19,160 nt of DNA. Source: Clostridia bacterium. GTDB taxonomy: Bacteria > UBA6262 > WVXT01 > JAUXBS01. Of the stretch, positions 8,042 through 15,192 are shown one piece after another (positions within the stretch are counted from its first letter, which is position 1; each line of letters begins with the position of its first letter). A program made the translations under genes and the position numbers. The notes beneath the pieces were generated by a model. The model worked only from the letters and a program-made list of their open reading frames with translations. It ran no database searches and was not told the DNA's origin. The DNA is taken from NCBI GenBank assembly GCA_030619245.1, contig JAUXBS010000006.1, positions 1 through 19,160 on the forward strand, given 5' to 3'.

Positions 8042-9673
8042 TTGGGGAAAGAAATAATAAACTATAAGAAAGTTGTACCGGTCATAGTAGTTTGTTTGCT
8101 TGTCATAATGTTTATTCAGGCAGTGCTCAGCCTGCGCCTGAAATCCCTTACCTTTGATGAAACTTCACACCTGCCGGCGGGCTACAGTTACCTGAAAACC
8201 GGTGATTACAGGATTAACCTGGAACAACCTCCCTTGATAAAACTCCTTGCGGGGTTTCCATTGCTTTTCATGAAATTAAATCTCCCCCTGTACAGTAATT
8301 ACTGGAAAGAAAACTCACAGTACCAGTTCGGTAAATTCTTCATTTTTTATTCGGGGAACAATGCTGAAAGGATAATTTTCTGGGGGCGGATTCCCATGGT
8401 TCTGCTTGCGGTCCTCCTGGGTTACTTTATCTTCATCTGGACGGAAAGGCTTTATGGAGCCGGGGCAGGGCTGTTCGCGTTATTTTTCTATGTATTCAGC
8501 CCCAACATGCTGGCTTATTCAAGGCTGGTTGTTATGGACTTCGGCCTCGGGTGTTTCATGCTGATGGCGTGTTACCAACTGTGGAGGTACCTGGAGAAAC
8601 CCTCGCCGGGCGGGCTGGCCCTTGCGGGTGTATTCACGGGGCTTGCGCTGGTTACGAAGTTTTCTGCAGTAATGCTTTTGCCCGTGTTCCTGGTGATGGC
8701 TGTATACAGGGTGTTTATTGACAAGAGGGGGATGAAGGTTATAACACCGGGTAATGATACTCCTGATATTACATCCGGGATACTGTTTATTGTAAGCGGA
8801 TTTCTGGTTATCTCCGTTATATCCATCGTGATTATCTACCTGGTTTACGGGCTGAAGGGAGATGCTCTTGGTATGTATAAAAAAGGCCTGGATATGATAT
8901 ATTATAATCAGGAGCAGAGTTATAAATTCTATATGAACGGTAAATTTTCACCGGAGCCCTGGTGGTATTATTACCTTTTTGCCTTTCTTGTCAAGACACC
9001 CGTTCCCACGCTGATTATGATAATCTTTGCGGCAGTCCTTTTAAAGAAACAAAAACATGATTTATACAGGGAAATGTGGTTATTGTTACCTGTGTTGATT
9101 ATTCTCTTTACCAGTTTTTTTGATGCGCGTAACCTCGGTTTAAGGAGGATACTGCCTGTTTATCCGTTTTTGTTTGTTTTTATCGGCAAGGTTGCCTCCG
9201 GAAAGGAACCCTGGTTATTTCCGGTAAAAAAGAATACACGCAATGTCATCATTGGGGTTTTATGTGTCTGGTATATTATTTTGTCGGTCGGGATTTACCC
9301 TGATTATCTCACTTATTTTAATGTCCTTGCCGGGGGGGCAAAAAACGGGATAAACTATCTTGATGATTCAAATATAGACTGGGGCCAGGATTTAAAAAGG
9401 TTGAAGACGTACATGGATAAGAATAACATACCGCAGGTTAAGCTGAAGTACTTCGGGACTTCTGATGAAAAGTATTATAAGATTAATTCAGTCCCGCTGG
9501 AAAACAGCGAACTGGTGAACGGTCCCAGGCCGGGTAATTACTATGCCATGAGCGCTCATTTCCTTGCGCGCCTGAAACTGGCGGTTATTGAAGGGTCAGT
9601 AAAAGTTGACTGGCTGAAAGAATACGAGCCCGTGGATGTTATCGGGAATACTATATACATTTATAAATTCTAG
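8042..9673 (+). CDS. GT39/PMT-like membrane glycosyltransferase
   Basis: The 543-residue GT-C-fold protein has an N-terminal helix (about residues 10-28) followed by a first loop bearing the acidic pair FDETSHLPAGYSYL (the Asp-Glu position used by PMT and ArnT enzymes) and EQPPLIKLLAGFPLLF. About nine more hydrophobic segments follow (residues 105-420). The C-terminal part has LDDSNIDWGQDLKRL and a short soluble domain ending VIGNTIYIYKF. These enzymes use a polyprenyl-phosphate sugar to glycosylate protein or lipid on the periplasmic side. The start is the TTG at 8042, because TGA directly precedes it in frame and the next ATG (8108) would cut into the first helix; the SD is weak. It is paralogous to the gene at 15189 (shared LDSNIDWGQDL, same ending) but lacks TPRs. 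The stop codon overlaps the end of the inverted-repeat element. Confidence 0.85.
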   Translation: MGKEIINYKKVVPVIVVCLLVIMFIQAVLSLRLKSLTFDETSHLPAGYSYLKTGDYRINLEQPPLIKLLAGFPLLFMKLNLPLYSNYWKENSQYQFGKFFIFYSGNNAERIIFWGRIPMVLLAVLLGYFIFIWTERLYGAGAGLFALFFYVFSPNMLAYSRLVVMDFGLGCFMLMACYQLWRYLEKPSPGGLALAGVFTGLALVTKFSAVMLLPVFLVMAVYRVFIDKRGMKVITPGNDTPDITSGILFIVSGFLVISVISIVIIYLVYGLKGDALGMYKKGLDMIYYNQEQSYKFYMNGKFSPEPWWYYYLFAFLVKTPVPTLIMIIFAAVLLKKQKHDLYREMWLLLPVLIILFTSFFDARNLGLRRILPVYPFLFVFIGKVASGKEPWLFPVKKNTRNVIIGVLCVWYIILSVGIYPDYLTYFNVLAGGAKNGINYLDDSNIDWGQDLKRLKTYMDKNNIPQVKLKYFGTSDEKYYKINSVPLENSELVNGPRPGNYYAMSAHFLARLKLAVIEGSVKVDWLKEYEPVDVIGNTIYIYKF

Positions 9674-9744
9674 TGCTCTGTGACATAAATTCCCGATGTT
9701 TTTGCTATGGGATTTTGAGCCGCGCCAAAGCAACGAGAGGCGAG

Positions 9745-9759
9745 CATATCGGGAATATG
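9745..9759 (+). repeat. Internal hairpin of the inverted-repeat element, left half
   Basis: CATAT-CGGGA-ATATG forms a 5-bp stem. It is nested in a larger imperfect stem whose outer arms are GCAACG (9730-9735) and CGTTGC (9769-9774). It corresponds to the hairpin at 9850-9865 read on the opposite strand. Confidence 0.5.
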
Positions 9760-9849
9760 TAAGCCGAGCGTTGCAAAGGCACAGGCCAAAAGCTCTTTGC
9801 CCTTCGGGAGGCTAAATTCCGGGCAACTTCTTCGTTGTTTCGTCGGTTA

Positions 9850-9865
9850 CAATGCTACCGCATTG
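9850..9865 (-). repeat. Internal hairpin of the inverted-repeat element, right half
   Basis: On the minus strand this reads CAATG-CGGTAG-CATTG and continues TAACCGA. It parallels CATAT-CGGGA-ATATG-TAAGCCGA of the left half. Stem bases differ between the two copies, but pairing is kept. Confidence 0.5.
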
Positions 9866-9936
9866 CGCCCTCCTCACGCCTTGAATTTGCCTCAGACTAT
9901 AGCCTCAAAAATATCGGTAATTTATGTCACCGAGCA

Positions 9937-10350
9937 CTAGTCTTTATTAAAGACTTTTTCAAACTTTTTTATCAGTCGGAAGGTGAAGAAATAGGTAAAT
10001 GGTTTTGAGAAGTTGCCGAACTGGTCAACCAGGAGGTGTATGGTATAGCCAATGTTAAAGCCAAGCAGTACTGTATTGTTGCCGGTGATGTATATTATCC
10101 ATAGTATTGCGGGAATCTCGTATGAATGAAGTATAAGGTAAAACTTTTTTAATTTATAGTTGTTGCAGGTTTCAAAGAAATCATTTATACTGAACTTGAA
10201 TTTTGAATAGAGAAGGTAGTCCGGGATATGGTCAAGGTCAATAAAAACTCCCGTGAGCAAACAAGCTGTTGCGGAATATACCGACTTTGTCAGGAAATAC
10301 ACGGCTCCGCTTAAGGGTAATGAAATAAGAATGTGGTTTTTTAACTTAAT
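9937..10350 (-). CDS. YdjM/DUF457-like membrane-bound metal-dependent hydrolase, probable AUU start
   Basis: Read from 10350 the protein has 137 residues. It has an N-terminal hydrophobic segment, then FIDLDHIPDYL (acidic/His metal-type motif), LILHSYEIPAILW with a second His, and GYTIHLLVDQF with a third His-Asp pair. Four hydrophobic stretches are visible. This order matches the YdjM-type inner-membrane putative hydrolases (DUF457); the substrate is unknown. The start is unusual. The frame has no ATG near the N-terminus, and the first conventional start, GTG at 10302, would remove residues ILISLPLSGA that fit the family N-terminus. AAGGAG (10364-10359) is correctly spaced from ATT at 10350-10348, so AUU is the best-supported start. 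It is convergent with the GT39 gene and divergent from the TMTC-like gene. Its TAG stop overlaps the element end. Confidence 0.72.
   Translation of the reverse strand: MKLKNHILISLPLSGAVYFLTKSVYSATACLLTGVFIDLDHIPDYLLYSKFKFSINDFFETCNNYKLKKFYLILHSYEIPAILWIIYITGNNTVLLGFNIGYTIHLLVDQFGNFSKPFTYFFTFRLIKKFEKVFNKD
9939..9959 (+). terminator. Weak intrinsic-terminator-like hairpin after the GT39 gene
   Basis: AGTCTTT (9939-9945), a 3-nt loop and AAAGACT (9949-9955) give a 7-bp A/T-rich stem, with a T run (9955-9959) at its 3' side on the plus strand. Before the element inserted it would have lain immediately after the GT39 stop. It also encodes the last codons of the convergent gene. The stem is weak, so function is uncertain. 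Confidence 0.3.
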
Positions 10351-10364
10351 TTTAAACTCTCCTT
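10348..10364 (-). promoter_or_regulatory. SD plus AUU initiation site
   Basis: On the minus strand AAGGAGAG is followed by TTTAAA and then ATT AAG. The gap from GGAG to ATT is 8 nt, which is ideal. No ATG, GTG or TTG lies in frame at this distance. AUU starts are known in bacteria, classically infC, where IF3 discriminates against them. Confidence 0.5.
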
Positions 10365-10391
10365 GAAATTATTGTTTAATTATAATACAAT
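10363..10391 (+). promoter_or_regulatory. Promoter for the TMTC-like gene
   Basis: TTGAAA (10363-10368) and TACAAT (10386-10391) are separated by 17 nt. The leader would be about 36 nt, with AGGAGG at 10420-10425 before the TTG start at 10434. The -35 box covers the initially transcribed region and SD of the opposite gene. Confidence 0.5.
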
Positions 10392-10407
10392 TCAGCAGTA
10401 ATTTCAA
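10379..10407 (-). promoter_or_regulatory. Promoter for the YdjM-like gene
   Basis: On the minus strand TTGAAA (10407-10402) and TATAAT (10384-10379) are separated by exactly 17 nt. Transcription would begin near 10372, giving a short leader that carries the AAGGAG site. It overlaps the opposing promoter at 10363-10391. Confidence 0.6.
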
Positions 10408-10433
10408 GTGTGTAATTTCAGGAGGTTTTTAGC

Positions 10434-12413
10434 TTGGTTAAGAAAAGAAAAAATAAAAAGAAACCGGAGGCCCGGGGTAAAAAGCCCGGGGGGGGCAGGG
10501 CGCTTTCCGGGAAATCCACTTCATCAAAGAAAAAGGCCGTGAAGAAATCCCCGCATAAGAGTAAAAGAAGTTCCGGTAATACCGCGGCGGTTCATAAGCC
10601 TCACATTAAGAAAAAGAAGGCTTATGTGAAAAAAAGAGTGGAGGCGCCGGCGGTTATTGAAGAGAAAAGACAGTTGAGATTAAGGCCGGGCGCCCTGGAA
10701 AAACGCTGGGTTGGTATCGTGTGCGTAATATTCCTTGCTCTTGTTGTTTATTCCAATATTTATCAGAACCGGTTCATTTATGATGATACGGCTTTTATAG
10801 TGGAAAACGATTCAATCAGGAGCCTGGATAATATCGGCAGGTTCTTTGGGTCGTTGAAGTCCTTCTCGGCAAAAGGGAATTTCTTCATATACAGGCCCCT
10901 TCCAACGTTGACTTTTGCCCTGGATTACGGTATATGGGGATTGAGCCCGAGCCATTTTCATATACTGAACGTACTCTTCCATGTGTTGAACGGGATACTG
11001 GTTTACCTGCTCGCGAATGCGTTGATAAGAAACCGGCTTGGGGCTCTTGTGGCGGCGCTTGTGTTCGTGGCGCATCCTGTTCAGGTTGAATCCGTTACGT
11101 GGATAGCCGGCAGGAGCAACCTTATGTTCCTGGCATTCTACCTGGTGTCCCTGATTGCATATATAAGGATTCACGAAGTGAGAGAAGGGAAAAGGATTAA
11201 GTACATATTTATTTTACTTCTTTCTTTTTCTCTGGCGCTGCTGTCAAAGGAAATGGCGATTACCCTGCCTATTATCATCATCATGTATGATTTTTACTAT
11301 GCGGACAGGGCTCGGTTCAGGAATGTACTGAGGAATATAAAATATTACCTGCTGCTCGGTGTTATTGCCGGCGGCTACCTGTACATCCGGTACACAGTCC
11401 TTGGAAGGCTGAGCGGCCAGAATGAATATATAGGAGGAAGCCTTTCCAGCGCGCTTCTTACGATGTCCAGGGGGGTTGTATACTACATTAAACTGCTTTT
11501 TTATCCTATAAAGTTAAGCGCCATTTATGTGTTATCCGTATCAAAATCCATTTTTGAAACGCCGGTGGTGTTTTCCATAAGTATCATTCTTTTATTATTA
11601 ATTATATCCGTAGTATTATTGAAAAGGTCCAGGGCGGCGTCCTTTGCAATAATGTGGTTCTTTGTTACCCTGCTCCCGGTATACAATATAATCCCGCTTC
11701 AGGACGTGGCCATTGCTGAGAGGTTCCTTTACCTGCCTTCAATCGGTTTTTGTATCCTGCTCGGGTTGTTAGGCATGAAGATGTTCGGTATGAAAGAGAA
11801 GGAGCACAAGAGGAATGCGGGAGTTGTGTTTATTGTCCTGCTCGTGATATTCTTTTCATTAAAAACCATGAGCAGGAATACCGACTGGAGGGATGAGGAA
11901 TCCTTCTGGAGAGCGACGGCAGAGACCGCTCCTGAAAGTGACAGGGTTTATAATTCCCTGGGTTATTTAAGCATGGGGAAGGATATAAACGGGGCAATTA
12001 AGTATTATGAAAAGTCACTCAGGTTAAATCCCGATAACTTGAATGCTCAAAATAACCTCGCCATAGCATACGCGGAAAAAGGATGGCATGAAAAGGCAAT
12101 CAGGAAATTCAAGGATGTCTTAAGAAAAGATCCCCTTGACAGTTTTACTCACAACAATCTCGGGCATGTCTATATAAGGATAGGCCTTTACAACAATGCT
12201 ATCAGGGAATGCAAAAAAGCCATAGAATTAAATCCCTCCAACAGTACTGCTTTTATTCACTTAGGGCTTGCCTATGAAAAGAAAAGGAACTATTCTGAAG
12301 CTTTAAACCAGTATAATATTGCCATTGAAAAGGACCCGGATAATCATAATGCCAGGGCCGGCAAAGAACGTGTGCTTAAAGCGCTCTACGAAAGAAAAAT
12401 GAGAGTGTATTGA
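10434..12413 (+). CDS. TMTC-like O-mannosyltransferase with lysine-rich N-tail and C-terminal TPRs
   Basis: The 659-residue protein starts at TTG after a perfect AGGAGG (10420-10425). Residues 1-90 are a strongly basic, low-complexity cytoplasmic tail (runs such as KKRKNKKK and SKKKAVKKS). A transmembrane helix (about 93-111) is followed by the loop NRFIYDDTAFIVEND with the Asp-Asp pair at the catalytic position of TMTC proteins. Then come FIYRPLPTLTFALDY, HILNVLFHVLN, HPVQVESVTWIAGRSNLM and LLSKEMAITLPIIIIMYDFY, all hallmarks of the TMTC family, whose animal members O-mannosylate cadherins. About ten membrane helices are followed by roughly four TPR units (about residues 500-645). The predicted role is O-glycosylation of envelope or secreted proteins, with TPRs contacting acceptors on the periplasmic side. 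It is transcribed divergently from the YdjM-like gene. Confidence 0.85.
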   Translation: MVKKRKNKKKPEARGKKPGGGRALSGKSTSSKKKAVKKSPHKSKRSSGNTAAVHKPHIKKKKAYVKKRVEAPAVIEEKRQLRLRPGALEKRWVGIVCVIFLALVVYSNIYQNRFIYDDTAFIVENDSIRSLDNIGRFFGSLKSFSAKGNFFIYRPLPTLTFALDYGIWGLSPSHFHILNVLFHVLNGILVYLLANALIRNRLGALVAALVFVAHPVQVESVTWIAGRSNLMFLAFYLVSLIAYIRIHEVREGKRIKYIFILLLSFSLALLSKEMAITLPIIIIMYDFYYADRARFRNVLRNIKYYLLLGVIAGGYLYIRYTVLGRLSGQNEYIGGSLSSALLTMSRGVVYYIKLLFYPIKLSAIYVLSVSKSIFETPVVFSISIILLLLIISVVLLKRSRAASFAIMWFFVTLLPVYNIIPLQDVAIAERFLYLPSIGFCILLGLLGMKMFGMKEKEHKRNAGVVFIVLLVIFFSLKTMSRNTDWRDEESFWRATAETAPESDRVYNSLGYLSMGKDINGAIKYYEKSLRLNPDNLNAQNNLAIAYAEKGWHEKAIRKFKDVLRKDPLDSFTHNNLGHVYIRIGLYNNAIRECKKAIELNPSNSTAFIHLGLAYEKKRNYSEALNQYNIAIEKDPDNHNARAGKERVLKALYERKMRVY

Positions 12414-12721
12414 ATAAAATGCGCGCTGCCTGTGTATATATGTGTGAAAGTAAAAATGCCTGACGTGAAAACGGAGAAAGGTGATTTTTAAATAAGTTTG
12501 AGCAACAGCGTAGCGGGAAGGGCCAGGTTCCAAATCAAAAGAAATATAAGAGGCTCTTTAGCAGTATAAAGTGTGATAATTAGAAATAATAATGATGTAC
12601 TTTTCATAAATGAAACCCACATGCCACGTTGGAGCCCGTGGCGCAAAAAAGGATGAAAATCATCCCCTCACCCCAACCTCTCCTATCCGAGGAATAATGG
12701 ATAGGTTGAAACAATTATAAT
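12414..12721. other. 308-bp intergenic stretch with short hairpins, no gene
   Basis: No credible coding frame was seen. Three stem-loops cluster at the right: GCCACG/CGTGGC (12623-12642), GGATGA-AAA-TCATCC (12651-12665) and CTATCC/GGATAG (12683-12704). The segment 12665-12682 (CCCTCACCCCAACCTCTC) resembles the C-rich CCCTCACCC-type sequence I associate with dispersed intergenic repeats in many bacteria; this is from memory only. It may be the worn remnant of a small repeat element next to a gene fragment. Confidence 0.45.
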
Positions 12722-12916
12722 TTGGATAGCAATGATGAAGTTTATTATAACATAGGATTGATGTATTATTTAAAAAATAATTATAAAAAAGCTGTCCAGG
12801 GATTCCAGAGATGCGTAGACATAAACCCACATACAAAAGAAGCGGTTCTGTCAAAGGAGAATATCAGTATTATTAATGGTATTATTGAAAACAGAGCTGT
12901 CAGCCCGGTTAATTAA
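12722..12916 (+). pseudogene. TPR-domain remnant, probably the tail of a lost GT39-TPR gene
   Basis: An open frame of 64 codons begins at TTG 12722 (in-frame TGA at 12707-12709) and ends in TAA at 12914-12916. DEVYYNIGLMYYLKNNYKKA followed by VQGFQRCVDINPH is one good TPR unit, and the rest is degenerate. There is no SD, no signal peptide and no membrane part. The start resembles the junction between the membrane domain and TPRs of the gene at 15189 (TNDYNSYYNIGILYYKVL), and 15 bases are identical (12743-12757 and 16788-16802). It is therefore better explained as the 3' remnant of a duplicated GT-TPR gene than as a small independent protein. A free-standing one-repeat protein cannot be excluded. 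Confidence 0.55.
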
Positions 12917-12978
12917 AACGTAGAGACAGAGAATTTATTGTGAAATAATATTTCCAGGAAAGCAGGGGTTATTCTATT

Positions 12979-15192
12979 ATGGAAAAAACGGTCAGAAAAA
13001 ATAGCAGCACAATTCCTATGATTTTGATGGTAATAATATTACTCTCTGTATTTTTAAGGATTGTCTTGCTTGATAAAGTACCTAATGGTTTATTCTCGGA
13101 TGAAGCAAGATTTGGTTATGAAGCATACTCGCTTATAGAAACAGGGAAAGATATGACTAATAAATCTTTTCCTCTGGTTTTTGACGCTTATGAAGACCCG
13201 AGTTCTGTAACAGAGGGGATGTTTACCTATATTTGTATTCCCTTTATTCATATCTTTGGCATGAATGAATTTGGAGTAAGAATAGCTTCGGCTGTCTTGG
13301 GAGTGCTAACTGTTTTCTTTATTTTCTTGTTAGTAAAAGAAATGTTTAATGAGAAAACCGCTTTATTGGCGGCTCTGTTATTATCAATATCTTCCTGGCA
13401 TGTCCAATACAGCAGGATTAGTTTTGAGGTTATAGCTCTGCCTTGTTTTGTAGTAATTGGTTTGTATTTCTTTTATAAGGCGATTAATGAAAATCCTAAA
13501 TGGTTGATTTATAGCGCAGTGTTATTCGCTTTGAGCATGTATTCATATTCGGTTTCAAAATTATTTATACCGCTGCTCTTGATGGCAATATTTTTCGTTT
13601 ACCGGGAATATATAATTAAGAATAAAAAGGTTGTAATAAAAGCTCTCATATTCTTTGTTATAATCCTTATCCCTCTTATTAATCTCGCGCTATTTGACAG
13701 CGGGGACACAGCGGCAAGGTTCGACCGTATATCTATATTTACAAAGGGGCATGGTATTTTTGATTATACGATAATGTTTGTAAAGAATATGATTACATAC
13801 TATTCTCCCGGGTTTTTATTCTTTAAAGGCGATCCGCTTATACGCCATTCAATAAGAGGTTTTGGTCAAATGCATATATTTCATCTGCCTTTTATTTTAA
13901 TTGGGATATATATGTGCATAAGAAAGAATAAGCTGAAAAATAAATTATTATTGGCCTGGCTATTGATGTTTCCTGTTGCCGGGAGTTTAACATTTAGTGA
14001 AGGAGGGCATGCTTCCAGGGTTATTGCCGGACTGCCTTTACTGATAATACTTTCAGCATATGGATTATATAGTTCCTGGTCATACATAAGAAATAACAGG
14101 AGAAAATTAGCGGGTGTTTTTATCGTACTGGTTGCGCTCATAATAACATCTAATTCTGTAATATATTTTTATAACTACTTTGTCAAGTATCCTGAATATT
14201 CCGGGCCTGACTGGCTGTACGGTTATCGTGAAGCGGTTAATTATATAGAAAAAGTAAAGGATACATACAGAAATGTGTATATTTATGATAAACCTGATAG
14301 AAAAACAGAATATGTAAATATTTTATTCTATAACAAGTATGCCCCGGAGAAATTTCAAAGAGATAAGTTTCGGGGTTCAAAATATCGTTTTATTAGAATG
14401 AATGCGGATAATTTGCTGAAATTCTATCAAAGTGATGAAAAGAATGATTTATTCCTGGTAAGAGCATATGACCTAAAAGATATAAAGCCGGAACATATTG
14501 TCTATTATCCCAATGGCATGATAGCTTATAAGTTAATAAAATCCGGAACCGGGGAAACCTTTAATGAGGAAATTGCCGAGTACAAAGAAATATTGAAGAA
14601 AAATGTTGATGTACCGCTGGCGCATTTTAAACTGGGGTTTTATTACCACACTAATAATATGCCGGATAAAGCTCTGGTGGAATACAAAAAAGCGATTGAG
14701 TTAAAAAGAAACTTCTCTAAAGCTTATTTTAATATAGGTGTTATTTATCAGAATCTCGGCAGGCATGAAGAAGCAATTGACGAATATAAAAAAGCTATAA
14801 ATGAAAACCCGGGGTATGCCGAGGCTTATAATAACCTGATTGCGCTTTGTAATGCCCTGGGAAATAAAGATGAAGAGTTTAAATATACAGAATTATTATT
14901 GAAGAAGAAACCGTATTCTTTTGAAGCTCATTTTAATGCTGCTGTTGAATATTATAATAGGGGAAAAATAGATAAAGCTATCAAAGAGTATAAATATGCG
15001 CTGAAACTGGAGCCGGATTTTCATAGAACACATATGTATCTTGGTTATGCGTACAACAAAAAAGGACTTCATGATAAAACGAGGGAAGAATATATAAAAG
15101 CGCAAAAAATAGTCAAAAGAAAATTAACAACGAATCCTTCTGAAGAACTAAACTCCGATTATCAGGAAATATGCAGGTTTCTTAAGAGATGA
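12979..15192 (+). CDS. GT-C (ArnT/PMT-like) membrane glycosyltransferase with C-terminal TPRs
   Basis: The 737-residue protein has a first transmembrane helix (about residues 12-30) and a loop with FSDEARFGYEAY, the Asp-Glu placement of GT-C enzymes. FGVRIASAVLGVLTVF and LLSISSWHVQYSRISFEVIALP follow, the latter resembling the segment after the second helix in ArnT/GT39 proteins. About ten to eleven helices extend to residue ~390, then a soluble domain (400-530; DWLYGYREAVNYIEKV), then about five TPR units (545-720; for example AHFKLGFYYHTNNMPDKALV and AYFNIGVIYQNLGRHEEAI). The likely role is periplasmic sugar transfer from a polyprenyl-phosphate donor, with TPRs for partner binding; the acceptor is unknown. 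The ATG has only a modest purine-rich AGGGG upstream. The gene ends overlapping the next by 4 bp (ATGA, 15189-15192). It is distinctly AT-rich compared with nadB and uvrA. Confidence 0.83.
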   Translation: MEKTVRKNSSTIPMILMVIILLSVFLRIVLLDKVPNGLFSDEARFGYEAYSLIETGKDMTNKSFPLVFDAYEDPSSVTEGMFTYICIPFIHIFGMNEFGVRIASAVLGVLTVFFIFLLVKEMFNEKTALLAALLLSISSWHVQYSRISFEVIALPCFVVIGLYFFYKAINENPKWLIYSAVLFALSMYSYSVSKLFIPLLLMAIFFVYREYIIKNKKVVIKALIFFVIILIPLINLALFDSGDTAARFDRISIFTKGHGIFDYTIMFVKNMITYYSPGFLFFKGDPLIRHSIRGFGQMHIFHLPFILIGIYMCIRKNKLKNKLLLAWLLMFPVAGSLTFSEGGHASRVIAGLPLLIILSAYGLYSSWSYIRNNRRKLAGVFIVLVALIITSNSVIYFYNYFVKYPEYSGPDWLYGYREAVNYIEKVKDTYRNVYIYDKPDRKTEYVNILFYNKYAPEKFQRDKFRGSKYRFIRMNADNLLKFYQSDEKNDLFLVRAYDLKDIKPEHIVYYPNGMIAYKLIKSGTGETFNEEIAEYKEILKKNVDVPLAHFKLGFYYHTNNMPDKALVEYKKAIELKRNFSKAYFNIGVIYQNLGRHEEAIDEYKKAINENPGYAEAYNNLIALCNALGNKDEEFKYTELLLKKKPYSFEAHFNAAVEYYNRGKIDKAIKEYKYALKLEPDFHRTHMYLGYAYNKKGLHDKTREEYIKAQKIVKRKLTTNPSEELNSDYQEICRFLKR

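Larger units (their letters stand above)
9673..9937. mobile_element. MITE-like non-coding element with 31-bp terminal inverted repeats, inserted at CTAG
   Basis: The ends are inverted repeats: 9673-9703 begins GTGCTCTGTGACATAAATT, and the complement of 9937-9907 begins GTGCTCGGTGACATAAATT. The 31-bp arms match at 28 positions. TA flanks both sides (9671-9672 and 9938-9939), giving C-TA at the left and TA-G at the right. This is what insertion into CTAG with TA duplication leaves, as known for IS630-type transposons. The 265 bp hold no ORF. The two halves contain related hairpin units in inverted orientation. It separates two convergent genes and supplies the last base of both TAG stops. It is best read as a non-autonomous element mobilised in trans; a structured intergenic RNA or terminator repeat is the alternative. 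Confidence 0.75.

Noticed and set aside
8038..8067. Nine-codon ORF from ATG 8038 as a leader peptide for the GT39 gene
   Set aside because: It has a poor SD and no attenuator-like hairpin. The overlap with TTG 8042 is more likely chance.
10812..11174. 120-codon minus-strand open frame inside the TMTC-like gene
   Set aside because: It is antisense to the most conserved TMTC motifs, and its composition reflects the overlapping gene.
12660..12854. 64-codon minus-strand frame over the hairpin region and TPR remnant
   Set aside because: It has no SD and no recognisable domain. The opposite strand carries a clear TPR unit.
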